Below, one piece after another: positions 8,301 through 16,000 of a stretch of 64,000 nt of DNA (its first letter is position 1; the number at the start of each line of letters is the position of its first letter). Origin of the DNA: JAPEKQ01 sp964516845 (GTDB lineage Bacteria; Joyebacterota; Joyebacteria; Joyebacterales; Joyebacteraceae); contig CAZEXP010000003.1 of the NCBI GenBank assembly GCA_964516845.1, forward strand, positions 44,359 through 108,358, read 5' to 3'. The notes beneath the pieces are model-generated. The model did no database searches, was not told where the DNA came from, and saw only the letters and a list, made by a program, of their open reading frames with translations. The position numbers were made by a program, and so were the translations under genes.

Positions 8301-9282
8301 CTACCGCTGGTACGACAGCGAGAACCACCGTTTCATCATCCAGTTCGATGAGATACCGATCTGGAACACGAGCGACGTGCAGACATTCCAGGTCATCCTG
8401 CTTGACCAGGACTACTACCCGACACCGTCGGGTGATGGCCAGGTCCTCATCGTCTACAAGACCGTCAACGCGCCCACCGGATGCACCGTCGGGATCGAGA
8501 ACTTCGACGAGACCACTGGTGTCCAGTACCTGTTCGACGGAGCCTACGACGGTCACGCTGCCCCGCTCACGAGCGGCTCGGCGCTGCTTTTCACGACGAT
8601 CGCGCCGGTCGAGCCGGACATCCCGTGGCTCGTCCTCGAAGGCGTCACGATCGACGACGCCACGGGTGGGGACGGAAGCGGCACGGCAGGCCTTGGCGAG
8701 ACGGTTGAGCTAACGATCGAACTGGGCAATCAGGGCGACACGAACGCGACGGACGTCTCGGCGATGCTCGTGTCCGGCTCCGCCGCGGCGACGATCGTGA
8801 GTGGCACAACGTCGTATCCGAACATCCCGATCGGCGGGACCGCCGACAACGACATCGCGCTCACCGTTGAGATCGCGGAGTCGCTGTCCGACACGGTGGC
8901 CACGCTGTGGCTGGAGCTCGAGTCAAACAGCGGCGGCTATCGAGGCGTCGTCCGGTGCGAACTCCACATTGATCTGAACGGCACCGGGGTGAGCGCCGTC
9001 CCGCTGGCATTCGGGCTGAGGCCGTGCTATCCGAACCCGTTCCGCGGTGGAACGAGCCTGCAGCTGTCCCTCCCCGCACCGACGGATGCGTCAATCAGGA
9101 TCTACTCACCGGCCGGCCGGCTCGTCAGGACGCTCCAGGACGGGCGTCTCGGAGCGGGCACTCACACACTTGACTGGGACGGACAGGACTCCACCGGAAG
9201 GCGCGTCGCCAGTGGCGTCTACTTCGTGCGGGCTCACGCGGGAAGCCGGGAGGAATCGCGGAAGGTCGTGCTGCTGCGATAG
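5398..9282 (+). CDS. Secreted peptidase C25 (gingipain-like) protein with CARDB repeats and FlgD-type C-terminal domain
   Basis: The start is GTG 5398 with GAGGAGGG at 5385-5393; it gives about 1294 aa and a clean signal peptide (KLPVSAFLAVVLLASIVCAASA). A propeptide-like region is followed by the C25 domain (FLVIATPAYASIVDDLAEWR, PPEYILLVGDTEELP, LPIVISATCATGIY, GWNLLGDPAMCVWTG). The candidate catalytic Cys is encoded at 6634-6636. The usual GHG with the catalytic His reads GQA here (Gln at 6544-6546). Then come three CARDB-like modules, each with a D-D-A-x-GG calcium-site-like loop. The C-terminus is an FlgD-type Ig fold (CYPNPFRGGTSLQLSL to SRKVVLLR), the tail used by type IX-like secretion in FCB bacteria. 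It is probably surface or secreted, and activity is uncertain because of the His change. Confidence 0.85.
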   Translation: MYPAPTPHRPAPSKLPVSAFLAVVLLASIVCAASAAADQLGVSQETAIELVENTTDRIVVRFEPDRAGLAESTFLQVPDRGRIEAFVEPAGAARVSEPGLMRGLRIVQVTFEPAAGVTGATVTLRATAEPGINEMTRRRTPLSPVFEDVYRSTVLNYREADRAADELVPGIAHGDMGRRDEIEYGARFLVIATPAYASIVDDLAEWRHLMGLQTMVVDLNTTGYTTSSIKSYIQTAYDTWSVPPEYILLVGDTEELPIYEDTTATDGYYAQLEGDDLFIDALIGRFTADSTGECATLVAKTLGYERTPVTSDPDWPASGTFMVADDFDDGDWIYYMNTWFIYDLMENAGFTEMDTLFHRNDVSQSEVYAAFNAGRGFANFRGQAWTTWPGAFNINPDYLLNGWKLPIVISATCATGIYHSDGFICEDIVRAGSATYPRGAVAFLGSNTAYPGSGRLARLRGAGDMAFFEQAFGENGGELGAAALAAKLAVFEFDGDTTEYKGWNLLGDPAMCVWTGQPQPLQVVHDEYFHESQSVFDVTVLSGGQILEGAVVACVKEGDIYAWGTTDAAGQVSFPLTPSSSGPFSVTVTARNHVPYEGSATALDSGSFLVYSNMVLDDTAGGNGDGLLSPGETADVTIALENTGDVGASSVAATLRILATEATLIDSVSSYGSVLPSEIAQGSPAYTIEAFASCPVGRQIPLELSITNGDTTRTIAPPVISIASGDLEIISTIVDDASPGGDAGGNASAGEVVGLTLTFENVGLCDVGNVTATLMSVDPYATVSSGTAFLGDINSNDIVSNATTPFVLSIAPDAPDGHELSLSIVLSGTGHSYTYGETLTLELPVAGPTMSLATGPDTYGYYCYDVGDSIYSAAPAYEWYDIASPGPGALIEEITDDDAATVEVHMPFGFVYYGNSYLIVSVCSNGFVSIGIEDYRFGSNSSIPSTDGPENMIAPFWDDLDPSASGDIYRWYDSENHRFIIQFDEIPIWNTSDVQTFQVILLDQDYYPTPSGDGQVLIVYKTVNAPTGCTVGIENFDETTGVQYLFDGAYDGHAAPLTSGSALLFTTIAPVEPDIPWLVLEGVTIDDATGGDGSGTAGLGETVELTIELGNQGDTNATDVSAMLVSGSAAATIVSGTTSYPNIPIGGTADNDIALTVEIAESLSDTVATLWLELESNSGGYRGVVRCELHIDLNGTGVSAVPLAFGLRPCYPNPFRGGTSLQLSLPAPTDASIRIYSPAGRLVRTLQDGRLGAGTHTLDWDGQDSTGRRVASGVYFVRAHAGSREESRKVVLLR

Positions 9283-9312
9283 TCAACCGGCGGACGCGAG
9301 TATCGGCAACAA

Positions 9313-9345
9313 AGCGGGGCCTCGTGCATTGCACGGGGCCCCGCT
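9313..9345 (+). terminator. Terminator hairpin after the C25-like gene
   Basis: AGCGGGGCC and CGTGC pair with GCACG and GGCCCCGCT, with one T-G wobble and a 3-base loop. The core CGTGCAT-GCACGGGGCC recurs at 11440-11472. There is no long T run. Confidence 0.75.
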
Positions 9346-9496
9346 CGTGTTCGATTCCCAAATGTTGCTCACCGATCCCGAACTATCTGTGATATTATCG
9401 TGATTGGCCTGAAGACAGGGCGGGGCGGACACGCTGTCCCGTCCGCCGTGCAAGGGTGTGGCCTGATGCCGCATCCGAACGAAAGGAGCGAGCACC

Positions 9497-11323
9497 ATGG
9501 GCGTCCGCGCACACACTGCTGTCCTGCTGACCCTCCTGTCCGTCGTCGCACTTCTGCTGCCCGCCGGCGTCGCCCACGCGACCGTGGTCTACGTCGACGC
9601 GAGCGCGGCCGGGCTCAACAATGGATCCAACTGGACGGACGCGTTCACCGACCTCCAGGACGGACTCGACGCGGCCACGGTTGCCGGAGATGAGATCTGG
9701 GCGGCAACCGGGACGTACTACCCGAGCGTCGAGGTCGGCGGGACCGGCGACCAGTTCATGTCGTTCCAGCTCAAGAACGGCATTGCCGTGTACGGTGGCT
9801 TCGCCGGAAGCGAGGGTCTCCTGGAGGAGCGCGACTGGGAGACGAACGTCGTCGTCATCTCCGGGGATATCGGCATTCCGGACGACAAGTCGGACAACTG
9901 CTACCACGTCTTCTACCACCCTGAGGATTCGTTTCTCGATGAGACCGCCGTGCTCGACGGCGTGACGATCACGAAGGGAAGCGCCTCCGCCCTCAGCGGG
10001 GACCATCGCCGCGGCGGCGGAATGTACAATGAGGATGCATCCCCGACGATCTCCAACTGCATCTTCATCGACAATGACGCGACCGGAAGCACGTCCTACT
10101 CCTACGGTGGCGCCATGCTCAACTACTACTCCTCCCCGTCCGTCACGAACTGCTCATTTATCGGGAACACCGCGGGGAAGGCCGGCGGCGCGATCGGTGC
10201 CATGTACGCTGCCCACCCGGTTGTGATCGACTGCCTCTTCGACGGGAACGTCGGGGGGATAGAGAGCAGTGGCAACGGTGACGGAGGAGCTCTCTACGTC
10301 GGGAACAGCTGCAGCCCGCTCTTCGTTCGATGCGACTTCCTGAACAACGAGGCGAACTACAACGGCGGGGCCGCCTACAACTCCGGCGACACCTCCCTCC
10401 CAACATTCATCAGCTGCTCGTTCATCGACAACTCGGCCGCCCTGTACGGCGGGGCGATATACAACTCGAACGATACCACGACGATGATCCAGTGCATCGT
10501 CACGGGCAATGCGGGCACGGCCGGCAACGCGCACGGCGGTGCGATGTACAACTTCGCCGCCTCACCGATCATCACCAACTGCGTGTTCTATGGCAACGAC
10601 TCCGGATGCGTCGGAGAAGGGATCTACAGCTACCAGTTCTCGGATCCGATCATCACCAACTGCATCCTGATGGGTGAAGACGTTCTCTACAGCGCGGCAT
10701 CCTCGGAACCCGTCGTGACGTACTCCAATGTCGAGCAGGCCGGCTTCGACGACCCCGCGGATCACAACATTTCAGAGGATCCGTTGTTCGTGGACGCGGC
10801 GGGCGGCGACTTCGAGCTGCAGTCCGGGTCACCGTGCATAGACGCCGGGAACAACGATGTCCTCCCCGCTGACTTCTGCGACCTCGACGGTGACAGCGAT
10901 GTTCTCGAGGAGTTCCCGCTCGACTACTACGACAACGAGCGCAGGATCGATGATGACGCCACGACCGACACCGGCAACGGAACGGCTCCCATTGTCGACA
11001 TGGGCGTCCACGAATACGGCAGTTCCTCATCCGTATCGGGTGTCCATGGTTCGCTCCGGCTCGCGAGCGCTCCGAACCCGTTCAACCCGTGCACGACGAT
11101 CATGTTCGACCTGCCGCAGCCCGGGCGGGTCAGCCTGAGCGTCTATGACTGCCGCGGGAGACTCGTGAGGACGCTTGTGGATGCGGAGAGAAGCGCCGGA
11201 CACCATGAGTTCGTCTGGACGGCCGCTGATCGGATGGGTCAGAAGGTGGCCTCCGGTGTCTACTTCTGTGTCCTGCGGTCCGCCGGCCGGGACGCCGTGA
11301 ACAAGCTCATCCTGCTCAAGTAG
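9497..11323 (+). CDS. Secreted right-handed beta-helix protein with FlgD-type C-terminal domain
   Basis: The 608-aa product has a signal peptide (TAVLLTLLSVVALLLPAGVAHA). It continues with TVVYVDASAAGLNNGSNWTDAFTDLQDGLD, the N-cap seen on many pectate-lyase-like beta-helix surface proteins. About ten imperfect helix rungs of the type GGAMYNxxxSPxIxNCxFxxN follow, with frequent Asn and Cys. The C-terminus (APNPFNPCTTIMFDLPQPG to NKLILLK) is the FlgD-type Ig fold. No catalytic residues of a lyase can be assigned, so adhesion or polysaccharide binding is as likely as cleavage. AAAGGAGCGAG precedes the ATG. It is a single-gene unit, convergent with the gene at 11505. I see no convincing promoter; the TATTAT at 9393-9398 lacks a good -35. 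Confidence 0.85.
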   Translation: MGVRAHTAVLLTLLSVVALLLPAGVAHATVVYVDASAAGLNNGSNWTDAFTDLQDGLDAATVAGDEIWAATGTYYPSVEVGGTGDQFMSFQLKNGIAVYGGFAGSEGLLEERDWETNVVVISGDIGIPDDKSDNCYHVFYHPEDSFLDETAVLDGVTITKGSASALSGDHRRGGGMYNEDASPTISNCIFIDNDATGSTSYSYGGAMLNYYSSPSVTNCSFIGNTAGKAGGAIGAMYAAHPVVIDCLFDGNVGGIESSGNGDGGALYVGNSCSPLFVRCDFLNNEANYNGGAAYNSGDTSLPTFISCSFIDNSAALYGGAIYNSNDTTTMIQCIVTGNAGTAGNAHGGAMYNFAASPIITNCVFYGNDSGCVGEGIYSYQFSDPIITNCILMGEDVLYSAASSEPVVTYSNVEQAGFDDPADHNISEDPLFVDAAGGDFELQSGSPCIDAGNNDVLPADFCDLDGDSDVLEEFPLDYYDNERRIDDDATTDTGNGTAPIVDMGVHEYGSSSSVSGVHGSLRLASAPNPFNPCTTIMFDLPQPGRVSLSVYDCRGRLVRTLVDAERSAGHHEFVWTAADRMGQKVASGVYFCVLRSAGRDAVNKLILLK

Positions 11324-11439
11324 CTGGCCGCTGCCGTGAGCGGCAGCAGCTTGGGAGTCGCTGGCGCGACTCCAGGCCTGGTGGTTGCCGCGCAATCGCA
11401 GACGCGGGGTGACAGAGCAAGCTCGCGGTGTCACAACAC
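11324..11439. other. Intergenic stretch with several small hairpins
   Basis: Between two convergent genes there are stacked inverted repeats: GCCGCT/AGCGGC (near 11326-11343), GGAGTCGC/GCGACTCC with a 4-base loop (near 11353-11372), and GTGACA/TGTCAC (near 11408-11433). They precede the main terminator. They may be decayed terminators or an RNA 3' end; no gene is seen. Confidence 0.4.
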
Positions 11440-11472
11440 ATCGGGGCCCCGTGCATGGCACGGGGCCCCGAT
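11440..11472. terminator. Bidirectional terminator between convergent genes
   Basis: A perfect 15-bp stem, ATCGGGGCCCCGTGC / GCACGGGGCCCCGAT, with loop ATG. It shares its upper stem with the hairpin at 9313-9345. Confidence 0.8.
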
Positions 11473-11504
11473 CGCTTCGTAACCTTGAGTGCTGCGCTTT
11501 CGAA

Positions 11505-12299
11505 CTAGCGGAAGTCGGCCTTGATCGTTCCCCAGGACATCGGTTCCACGGGCGTCTGCTCCTGGAACTCGATCGTCATCGCGCCGGTGTTGTTCCCCAT
11601 CGCGTCGACGGTCTCATCGAGCAGGAAGCAGTAGACCCAGCCGCTCGAATGCGGCGTGATCGGGTACTCCTCACCAACCTCGAGCACCTTGAAGATCGGG
11701 TGGTACGGACGGCTCATGTGCCGGTGGAACAGGCAGACGCCGTCAAACACGCCGCTCGGATCTCCGTTCGTCGCGGCGTCGCCGCTGACGCTCGTGCCGT
11801 AGGTCTGCTCGCCGACCAGGATCTTCTTCGCGGCGCCGAACTCCTCGAGACCGATGCAGTTGAACATCGCCTGGATCGTGATCATCTCGCGGTAGCCGCC
11901 GGGTCCCGTCACCGTGACGTACATGAACCCGCTGTTGTCGGCCGTGTCCTTCATCGACTTGTCGACGATGAACGCGTAGAAGTCGCTGGCGCTCGCGGTG
12001 AACGTGTACATATCGCCCTTGTTCACAACGGCCATCTTCGGGTGCACCGGCGACGAACCGTCGTAGTAGTAGATGAAGACGCCGTCATACTCGGCGTCAT
12101 CGTAGAAGCTGGCCTTGGCGTCGCCGTCAACCGTCACCGTGTACTTGGCGCCCGGCGTCAGCGTAAGGTGCGGAGCGTTCAGCGTGCGGATCGCGATGCA
12201 GTTCTTGTACGCGTCGACCGCCTGATACTCGGTGGCGACCGCGGAGACGGTCAGCACGAGCAGAACGAGGACGGTCACGACAGCATAGCTCTTCATCAT
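11505..12299 (-). CDS. Exported protein of unknown function with WG-IKA C-terminal tail
   Basis: The 264-aa product begins MMKSYAVVTVLVLLVLTVSAVA, a signal peptide. The mature part is beta-rich and repetitive in style: Tyr-Lys-x-Cys-Ile-Ala-Ile near the start, an aromatic Asp/Tyr stretch YYYDGSSPVHPKM, and MFNCIGLEEFG later. I recognise no family. It ends VEPMSWGTIKADFR, a variant of the shared tail with Asp-Phe in place of x-Tyr. The gene has its own TTGACC-17-TATTCT promoter and shares the terminator at 11440-11472. The two Cys-Ile motifs (NCIAIR, NCIGLE) could form a disulfide in the periplasm. Function cannot be inferred beyond export and probable surface location. Confidence 0.8.
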   Translation of the reverse strand: MMKSYAVVTVLVLLVLTVSAVATEYQAVDAYKNCIAIRTLNAPHLTLTPGAKYTVTVDGDAKASFYDDAEYDGVFIYYYDGSSPVHPKMAVVNKGDMYTFTASASDFYAFIVDKSMKDTADNSGFMYVTVTGPGGYREMITIQAMFNCIGLEEFGAAKKILVGEQTYGTSVSGDAATNGDPSGVFDGVCLFHRHMSRPYHPIFKVLEVGEEYPITPHSSGWVYCFLLDETVDAMGNNTGAMTIEFQEQTPVEPMSWGTIKADFR

Positions 12300-12359
12300 G
12301 GGCTCCCTACCCTCCCTGTTTGAACACTGATGCGTCGATATGTTGTTTCCCTATCTTCG

Positions 12360-12388
12360 AGAATAGCACACATTAGTGCTCCGGTCAA
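12360..12388 (-). promoter_or_regulatory. Promoter for the exported protein at 11505-12299
   Basis: On the minus strand TTGACC (12383-12388), a 17-base spacer and TATTCT (12360-12365). Confidence 0.8.
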
Positions 12389-12472
12389 GCAGGCTTCGGC
12401 CGCGCGCGGCCGCGGCGTTCCGTGGTACGCTCGCCGCAACCGCTCCACAGGCCCGGTCACAGCGGAGGACAC

Positions 12473-13054
12473 GTGCCCACACCGCTTCTCATCCTCATCG
12501 CCTACGTCCTCGGCTCGGTCTCGCCGGCCTACCACGTCTGTCGCATCCTTCGAGGATGCGACCTCCGGACGCTGGACAGCGGCAACCTGGGAGCTCGCAA
12601 TGTGGGACGTGTGCTTGGCGCGTGGGCGGGCGTCGTCGTGCTCGTTCTCGACGGCGCCAAGGGGTATGCTGCCGTCGCCATCGCGCATGGTGCCGGCGCC
12701 CCACCGTGGCTCGCAGTCGCCTGCGGCGCGGTCGCGGTCGTCGGCCACAACTGGCCTTTCTATCTCGGATTCCGCGGAGGGCGCGGCGCCGCCACGGTCG
12801 CCGGCGCCGGCCTCGCGCTTCTCCCACTCGAGATGGCGCTCGGCCTCGCAGCCTGCCTTATCCTCCTCAGGACGATTCACAGCCTCTACATCGGCGGCCT
12901 CGTCGCGATCGCCGGTTCCACCACGCTCGCTCTTCTCCTCGGAAGAGAGGGCGTCATCGCGTGGAGCCCGGTCCTGCTCTGCGTCCCCCTGCTTCTCCGT
13001 CATGTCCCGGACATCGCGCTCCACCTCCGAAGCGGGCGACGGCGGGTCCCATAG
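12473..13054 (+). CDS. plsY: Acyl-phosphate:glycerol-3-phosphate acyltransferase PlsY
   Basis: The start chosen is GTG 12473, with GGAGG at 12464-12468. It gives 193 aa, the usual PlsY length. PlsY is an inner-membrane enzyme that makes lysophosphatidic acid from acyl-phosphate and glycerol-3-phosphate, the first step of phospholipid synthesis. Family motifs are visible in order: YVLGSVSPAYHVCR, DLRTLDSGNLGARNVGR (motif with SGNxGAxN), VLDGAKGYAAV, VVGHNWPFYLGFRGGRGAATVAG (the GHxxPxxxxFxGGKG-type loop; Arg replaces Lys). Five hydrophobic segments are present. No partner gene is adjacent. The promoter may lie in 12390-12460 but is not clear. It is followed by a strong terminator. Confidence 0.92.
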   Translation: MPTPLLILIAYVLGSVSPAYHVCRILRGCDLRTLDSGNLGARNVGRVLGAWAGVVVLVLDGAKGYAAVAIAHGAGAPPWLAVACGAVAVVGHNWPFYLGFRGGRGAATVAGAGLALLPLEMALGLAACLILLRTIHSLYIGGLVAIAGSTTLALLLGREGVIAWSPVLLCVPLLLRHVPDIALHLRSGRRRVP

Positions 13055-13115
13055 CAGACGATCCGCGGGGCGCGAGACAGTTCCCTCGGAACACCACAAC
13101 AGGCGGAACACGAGA

Positions 13116-13146
13116 AGAGGCGGAGCCCGCTACGGGCTCCGCCTCT
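13116..13146 (+). terminator. Terminator after plsY (possibly bidirectional)
   Basis: A perfect 14-bp stem, AGAGGCGGAGCCCG / CGGGCTCCGCCTCT, with loop CTA. It lies between convergent plsY and the PEP-CTERM gene. Confidence 0.85.
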
Positions 13147-13218
13147 CTGTCGGATACGGGGTCTGCTTCCCGAGCGCGGTGATACCCGCGCGCGAAAGCA
13201 GCCAGTGTCAGTACGAGT

Positions 13219-13881
13219 CTACTTCCTGAACCGGCGTCTCGTCACCGCGCCAAGTCCGATCAGACCGCTGCCGAGCAGCAGCAGCGTCGACGGCTCGGGG
13301 ATCGGCGGCGGCGTGCCGTTGCCGTCGTGAACCATCACGTCGTCAACGTACCAGCCCTCGTAGGTGTTGAACATATTGTCAACCGTGTCGAACGTGAAGC
13401 AGATCTGCGCATGCGCCTCGCCCGCGAGAACACTGGTGAGATCGGCGCCGAGAAGGTTCCACTGACCCTGCTCGAACGTCTGGATGTCGGGCGGCAGGTA
13501 GTGCCACCCGAAGATCGGCGCGGTGCTGTAACCGACATGCGCGACATCAAACTCATTCGGCGCGTTCTCGGTCTGCAGCCACGAGGCGAACTGGAAGTGC
13601 ACCTCGGTCGCCGAGCTGAGATCCATGACCGGCGTCATCATCGTGCCGAAGCTCATACCGATGTCGTAATTGGGTGGTGCGCCGGTGGCCGGGCGCTGGT
13701 TGTATGCCGCGCACCATTCACCGCTGTTCGAGCGGTAGTCCTCGATGTGCCAGAGCGAGTTGTAACCGGAGTGCGTCCATCCACCCTGGTAGTTCTCGAA
13801 ATCCTCATGCAGGAAGTACGTCGCCTGCGCCATCGGTGCCGCGATCATCATCGCGAGCGCGATCATCACGATCATCTTCAT
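13219..13881 (-). CDS. PEP-CTERM exported protein (paralogue 1)
   Basis: The start is ATG 13881, preceded by GGGGGGGAGAGAACC. The longer open frame upstream crosses the promoter and is not coding. The 220-aa product has a signal peptide (MKMIVMIALAMMIAAPMAQA), a MAM/jelly-roll-like beta-sandwich (FEDFENYQGGW-type opening, WHIEDYRSNSGEWCAAYN, GWYVDDVMVHDG) and the tail IPEPSTLLLLGSGLIGLG followed by TRRRFRK. PEP-CTERM tails are recognised by exosortase/EpsH systems, usually linked to exopolysaccharide export; no exosortase gene lies in this window. It is about 35-40% similar by eye to the next gene, so the pair arose by duplication. Confidence 0.88.
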   Translation of the reverse strand: MKMIVMIALAMMIAAPMAQATYFLHEDFENYQGGWTHSGYNSLWHIEDYRSNSGEWCAAYNQRPATGAPPNYDIGMSFGTMMTPVMDLSSATEVHFQFASWLQTENAPNEFDVAHVGYSTAPIFGWHYLPPDIQTFEQGQWNLLGADLTSVLAGEAHAQICFTFDTVDNMFNTYEGWYVDDVMVHDGNGTPPPIPEPSTLLLLGSGLIGLGAVTRRRFRK

Positions 13882-13930
13882 GGTTCTCTCCCCCCCGTTG
13901 TCCGATACCTTCGACTGACACCCAGAAGAG

Positions 13931-13959
13931 AGTGTATCGCATATGGCCGAAGGTGTCAA
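13931..13959 (-). promoter_or_regulatory. Promoter for PEP-CTERM paralogue 1
   Basis: On the minus strand TTGACA (13954-13959), 17 bases, TACACT (13931-13936). Confidence 0.8.
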
Positions 13960-14031
13960 GCCCAAGATGAAGATTTTCCGGACTGCCGACGCCATGGCGA
14001 CCCGACATGGCAGGCGTTCCTGCCTGACGCA

Positions 14032-14066
14032 GAATGGGGCGGATACCCTGGGTATCCGCCCCATTC
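14032..14066 (-). terminator. Terminator of PEP-CTERM paralogue 2
   Basis: A perfect 16-bp stem, GAATGGGGCGGATACC / GGTATCCGCCCCATTC, with a 3-base loop. It is 28 bases downstream of the stop at 14094. No T run follows. Confidence 0.75.
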
Positions 14067-14093
14067 AGATATGCTTCAGTAATTGCGCCCGAA

Positions 14094-14747
14094 CTATGAC
14101 CGTCGTCTGCGAACGACCGCTCCGAGGCCCAGCAGGCCGGAGCCGAGAAGCAGCAGCGTCGAGGGCTCAGGGACCGGCGACTGACAGGTCTCGCCGGCCA
14201 TCTGGATATTGTCCAGGTACCAGCCCTCTCCGGAGTTGAAGAACGGGCCGATCGAATCGAAGTAGAAACCGATGCGGACATGGTCCATCCCCGCGAGCAT
14301 CGACAGGTCCGCTCCCAGGTGGTTCCACTGCGACTGCTGGAACGCCTGGATGTCCGGAACGAGCGGCACCCACGGAAGCGCGTCGGCCTGGATCATCACC
14401 AGCGAGATGTCGAGCGGCAACGGGCAGTCGCCCGTGTCAAGCCACGAGTAGAAGTCCAGGTTCACCGATGTCGCTGCCGAGAGATCCAGCCACGGAGATG
14501 CCGCCAGACCCCAGTTGAAGCCAACATCGTATCCGTAGTCCGGGCCGCCGGTGTTGTACGCGGCGCTGCACGTTCCCTCGTAGGCGCGATGGTCTTCGAC
14601 ATGCCAGAGCGAGCCGGACTGGCCGTTGATCGCACCGTAGGCTTCCCACCCGGTCGGCTCACCCTCGAAGCCCTCGTAGAGAAACACTGTCGCTGACGCT
14701 GTTCCCGCCAGGAGAAGCACCGCAGCTATGATCGCAAGATTCCTCAC
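14094..14747 (-). CDS. PEP-CTERM exported protein (paralogue 2)
   Basis: The 217-aa product has a signal peptide (MRNLAIIAAVLLLAGTASA), then a beta-sandwich closely parallel to its neighbour: LYEGFEGEPTGW, SLWHVEDHRAYEGTCSAAYN, WLDLSAATSVNLDFYSWLD, EGWYLDNIQMAG. The tail VPEPSTLLLLGSGLLGLG plus VVRRRRS is a textbook PEP-CTERM anchor. The aligned position of a Cys-Ala-Ala-Tyr-Asn motif and a Trp-Tyr-x-Asp-x-x-x-x strand in both copies marks them as paralogues. The fold resembles MAM/LamG-like domains used in adhesion. Each copy has its own promoter and terminator rather than forming an operon. Confidence 0.88.
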   Translation of the reverse strand: MRNLAIIAAVLLLAGTASATVFLYEGFEGEPTGWEAYGAINGQSGSLWHVEDHRAYEGTCSAAYNTGGPDYGYDVGFNWGLAASPWLDLSAATSVNLDFYSWLDTGDCPLPLDISLVMIQADALPWVPLVPDIQAFQQSQWNHLGADLSMLAGMDHVRIGFYFDSIGPFFNSGEGWYLDNIQMAGETCQSPVPEPSTLLLLGSGLLGLGAVVRRRRS

Positions 14748-14837
14748 AGCTCCCCCTTTTTTTCCTGATCAACCGTGTGACTTCATGTCTGATCCCATCC
14801 ATCTTGACGACTCGGCGGAATCATCCGCACAATAGCG

Positions 14838-14866
14838 ATTCTCTCACAGCATCCAGCTCTAGTCAA
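14838..14866 (-). promoter_or_regulatory. Promoter for PEP-CTERM paralogue 2
   Basis: On the minus strand TTGACT (14861-14866), a 17-base spacer, GAGAAT (14838-14843). Confidence 0.7.
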
Positions 14867-14928
14867 GGAGAAAATCCATCGAGACAATCATGCTCCGGAA
14901 AACCGACGGGTCGCACGCCGATGCGACC

Positions 14929-14957
14929 TTGCGGTCGGAGATGCAAGGCTCTACCAT
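14929..14957 (+). promoter_or_regulatory. Possible promoter for hflKC
   Basis: TTGCGG (14929-14934), a 17-base spacer, TACCAT (14952-14957), about 50 bases ahead of the GTG start. Confidence 0.45.
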
Positions 14958-15010
14958 GACGGCACATCTGACGGACGACCGTCTTCTCACCTCAGCAAGG
15001 AGCCGCCATC

Positions 15011-16000
15011 GTGGAATACGATGACGAGATGCGGGTTCACCAGAATCGCACGATCCAGTTCCCGCCGCTCAACACGGGGGTCTGGCGCTGGATCGCGCTC
15101 GGGATCCTCGGCCTGATCTTCGTCACGACGACGTTCTACTCGGTGGCGACCGACGAGGTCGGCGTCGTCAAGCGGCTCGGCTCGTACAGCCGGACAGTGC
15201 AGCCCGGTCTCCACTTCAAGCTGCCGTTCGCGCTCGAGAAGGTTCACAAGGTGCGGGTGCGACACGTGTTCAAGGAGGAGTTCGGTTTCGCGACGGCGCT
15301 GGCCGGCGTCCGGACGACCTACCAGCGCGGAGACTTCACCGCGGAGTCGCTCATGCTCACGGGCGATCTCAACGCAGCGGTCGTGGAGTGGATCGTCCAG
15401 TACCAGGTGAAGGATCCGGCCCTCTACCTCTTCAAGGTGCGAGGTGTTCCGGAGACGATCCGGGACGTCGCCGAGTCGGCAATGCGTCAGATCGTGGGTG
15501 ACCGCAGCGTCACCGAAGTGCTCACGGTGGGACGCGTCGAGGTAGCCAACGAGGTCGCGCTCCGGATGCAGGAGATGCTCGACACGTATGAGACGGGGAT
15601 CGAGATCGTGACCGTCAACCTCAAGGACGTCAATCCTCCCGACGCTGTCAAGCCGTCCTTCAACGAGGTCAACCAGGCAAAGCAGGAACGCGAGCGGATG
15701 ATCAACGAGGCGTGGTCGGAATACAACAAGGCGATCCCGGCTGCCGAGGGTGAGGCGCAGCGAGTCATTCGGGACGCGGAAGGGTACGCTCTGGCACGCG
15801 TGAATCGCTCCCAGGGCGACGCTGAACGCTTCGTGGCCGTCTGGCGCGAATACTCGCGCGCGAAGGATGTAACGAAGCGCAGACTCTATCTTGAGACGAT
15901 GAGTGAGATCCTGCCCAACATCGACAGGAAGTTCATCGTCGACCCCGACTTCGAGAACCTCGTCCCGCTCCTTCAGTTCGAGACGAAGGGAGGCCAGTGA
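15011..16000 (+). CDS. hflK: HflK, stomatin/prohibitin-type FtsH-protease modulator
   Basis: The start is GTG 15011 with AAGGAG upstream. The 329-aa product has one N-terminal membrane anchor (WIALGILGLIFVTTTFY) followed by the SPFH/band-7 domain (VATDEVGVVKRLGSYSRTVQPGLHFKLPFALEKV), with the typical Q-P-G-L-H-x-K-x-P-F signature. A long charged helix follows (PSFNEVNQAKQERERMINEAW, AAEGEAQRVIRDAEGYA), where HflK and HflC interlock. Known role: HflKC forms a periplasm-facing cage around the FtsH protease and controls its access to membrane substrates. It overlaps hflC by one base (TGATG), so the two are translationally coupled. The Gly/Pro-rich N-terminal extension of enterobacterial HflK is absent. 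Confidence 0.9.
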   Translation: MEYDDEMRVHQNRTIQFPPLNTGVWRWIALGILGLIFVTTTFYSVATDEVGVVKRLGSYSRTVQPGLHFKLPFALEKVHKVRVRHVFKEEFGFATALAGVRTTYQRGDFTAESLMLTGDLNAAVVEWIVQYQVKDPALYLFKVRGVPETIRDVAESAMRQIVGDRSVTEVLTVGRVEVANEVALRMQEMLDTYETGIEIVTVNLKDVNPPDAVKPSFNEVNQAKQERERMINEAWSEYNKAIPAAEGEAQRVIRDAEGYALARVNRSQGDAERFVAVWREYSRAKDVTKRRLYLETMSEILPNIDRKFIVDPDFENLVPLLQFETKGGQ

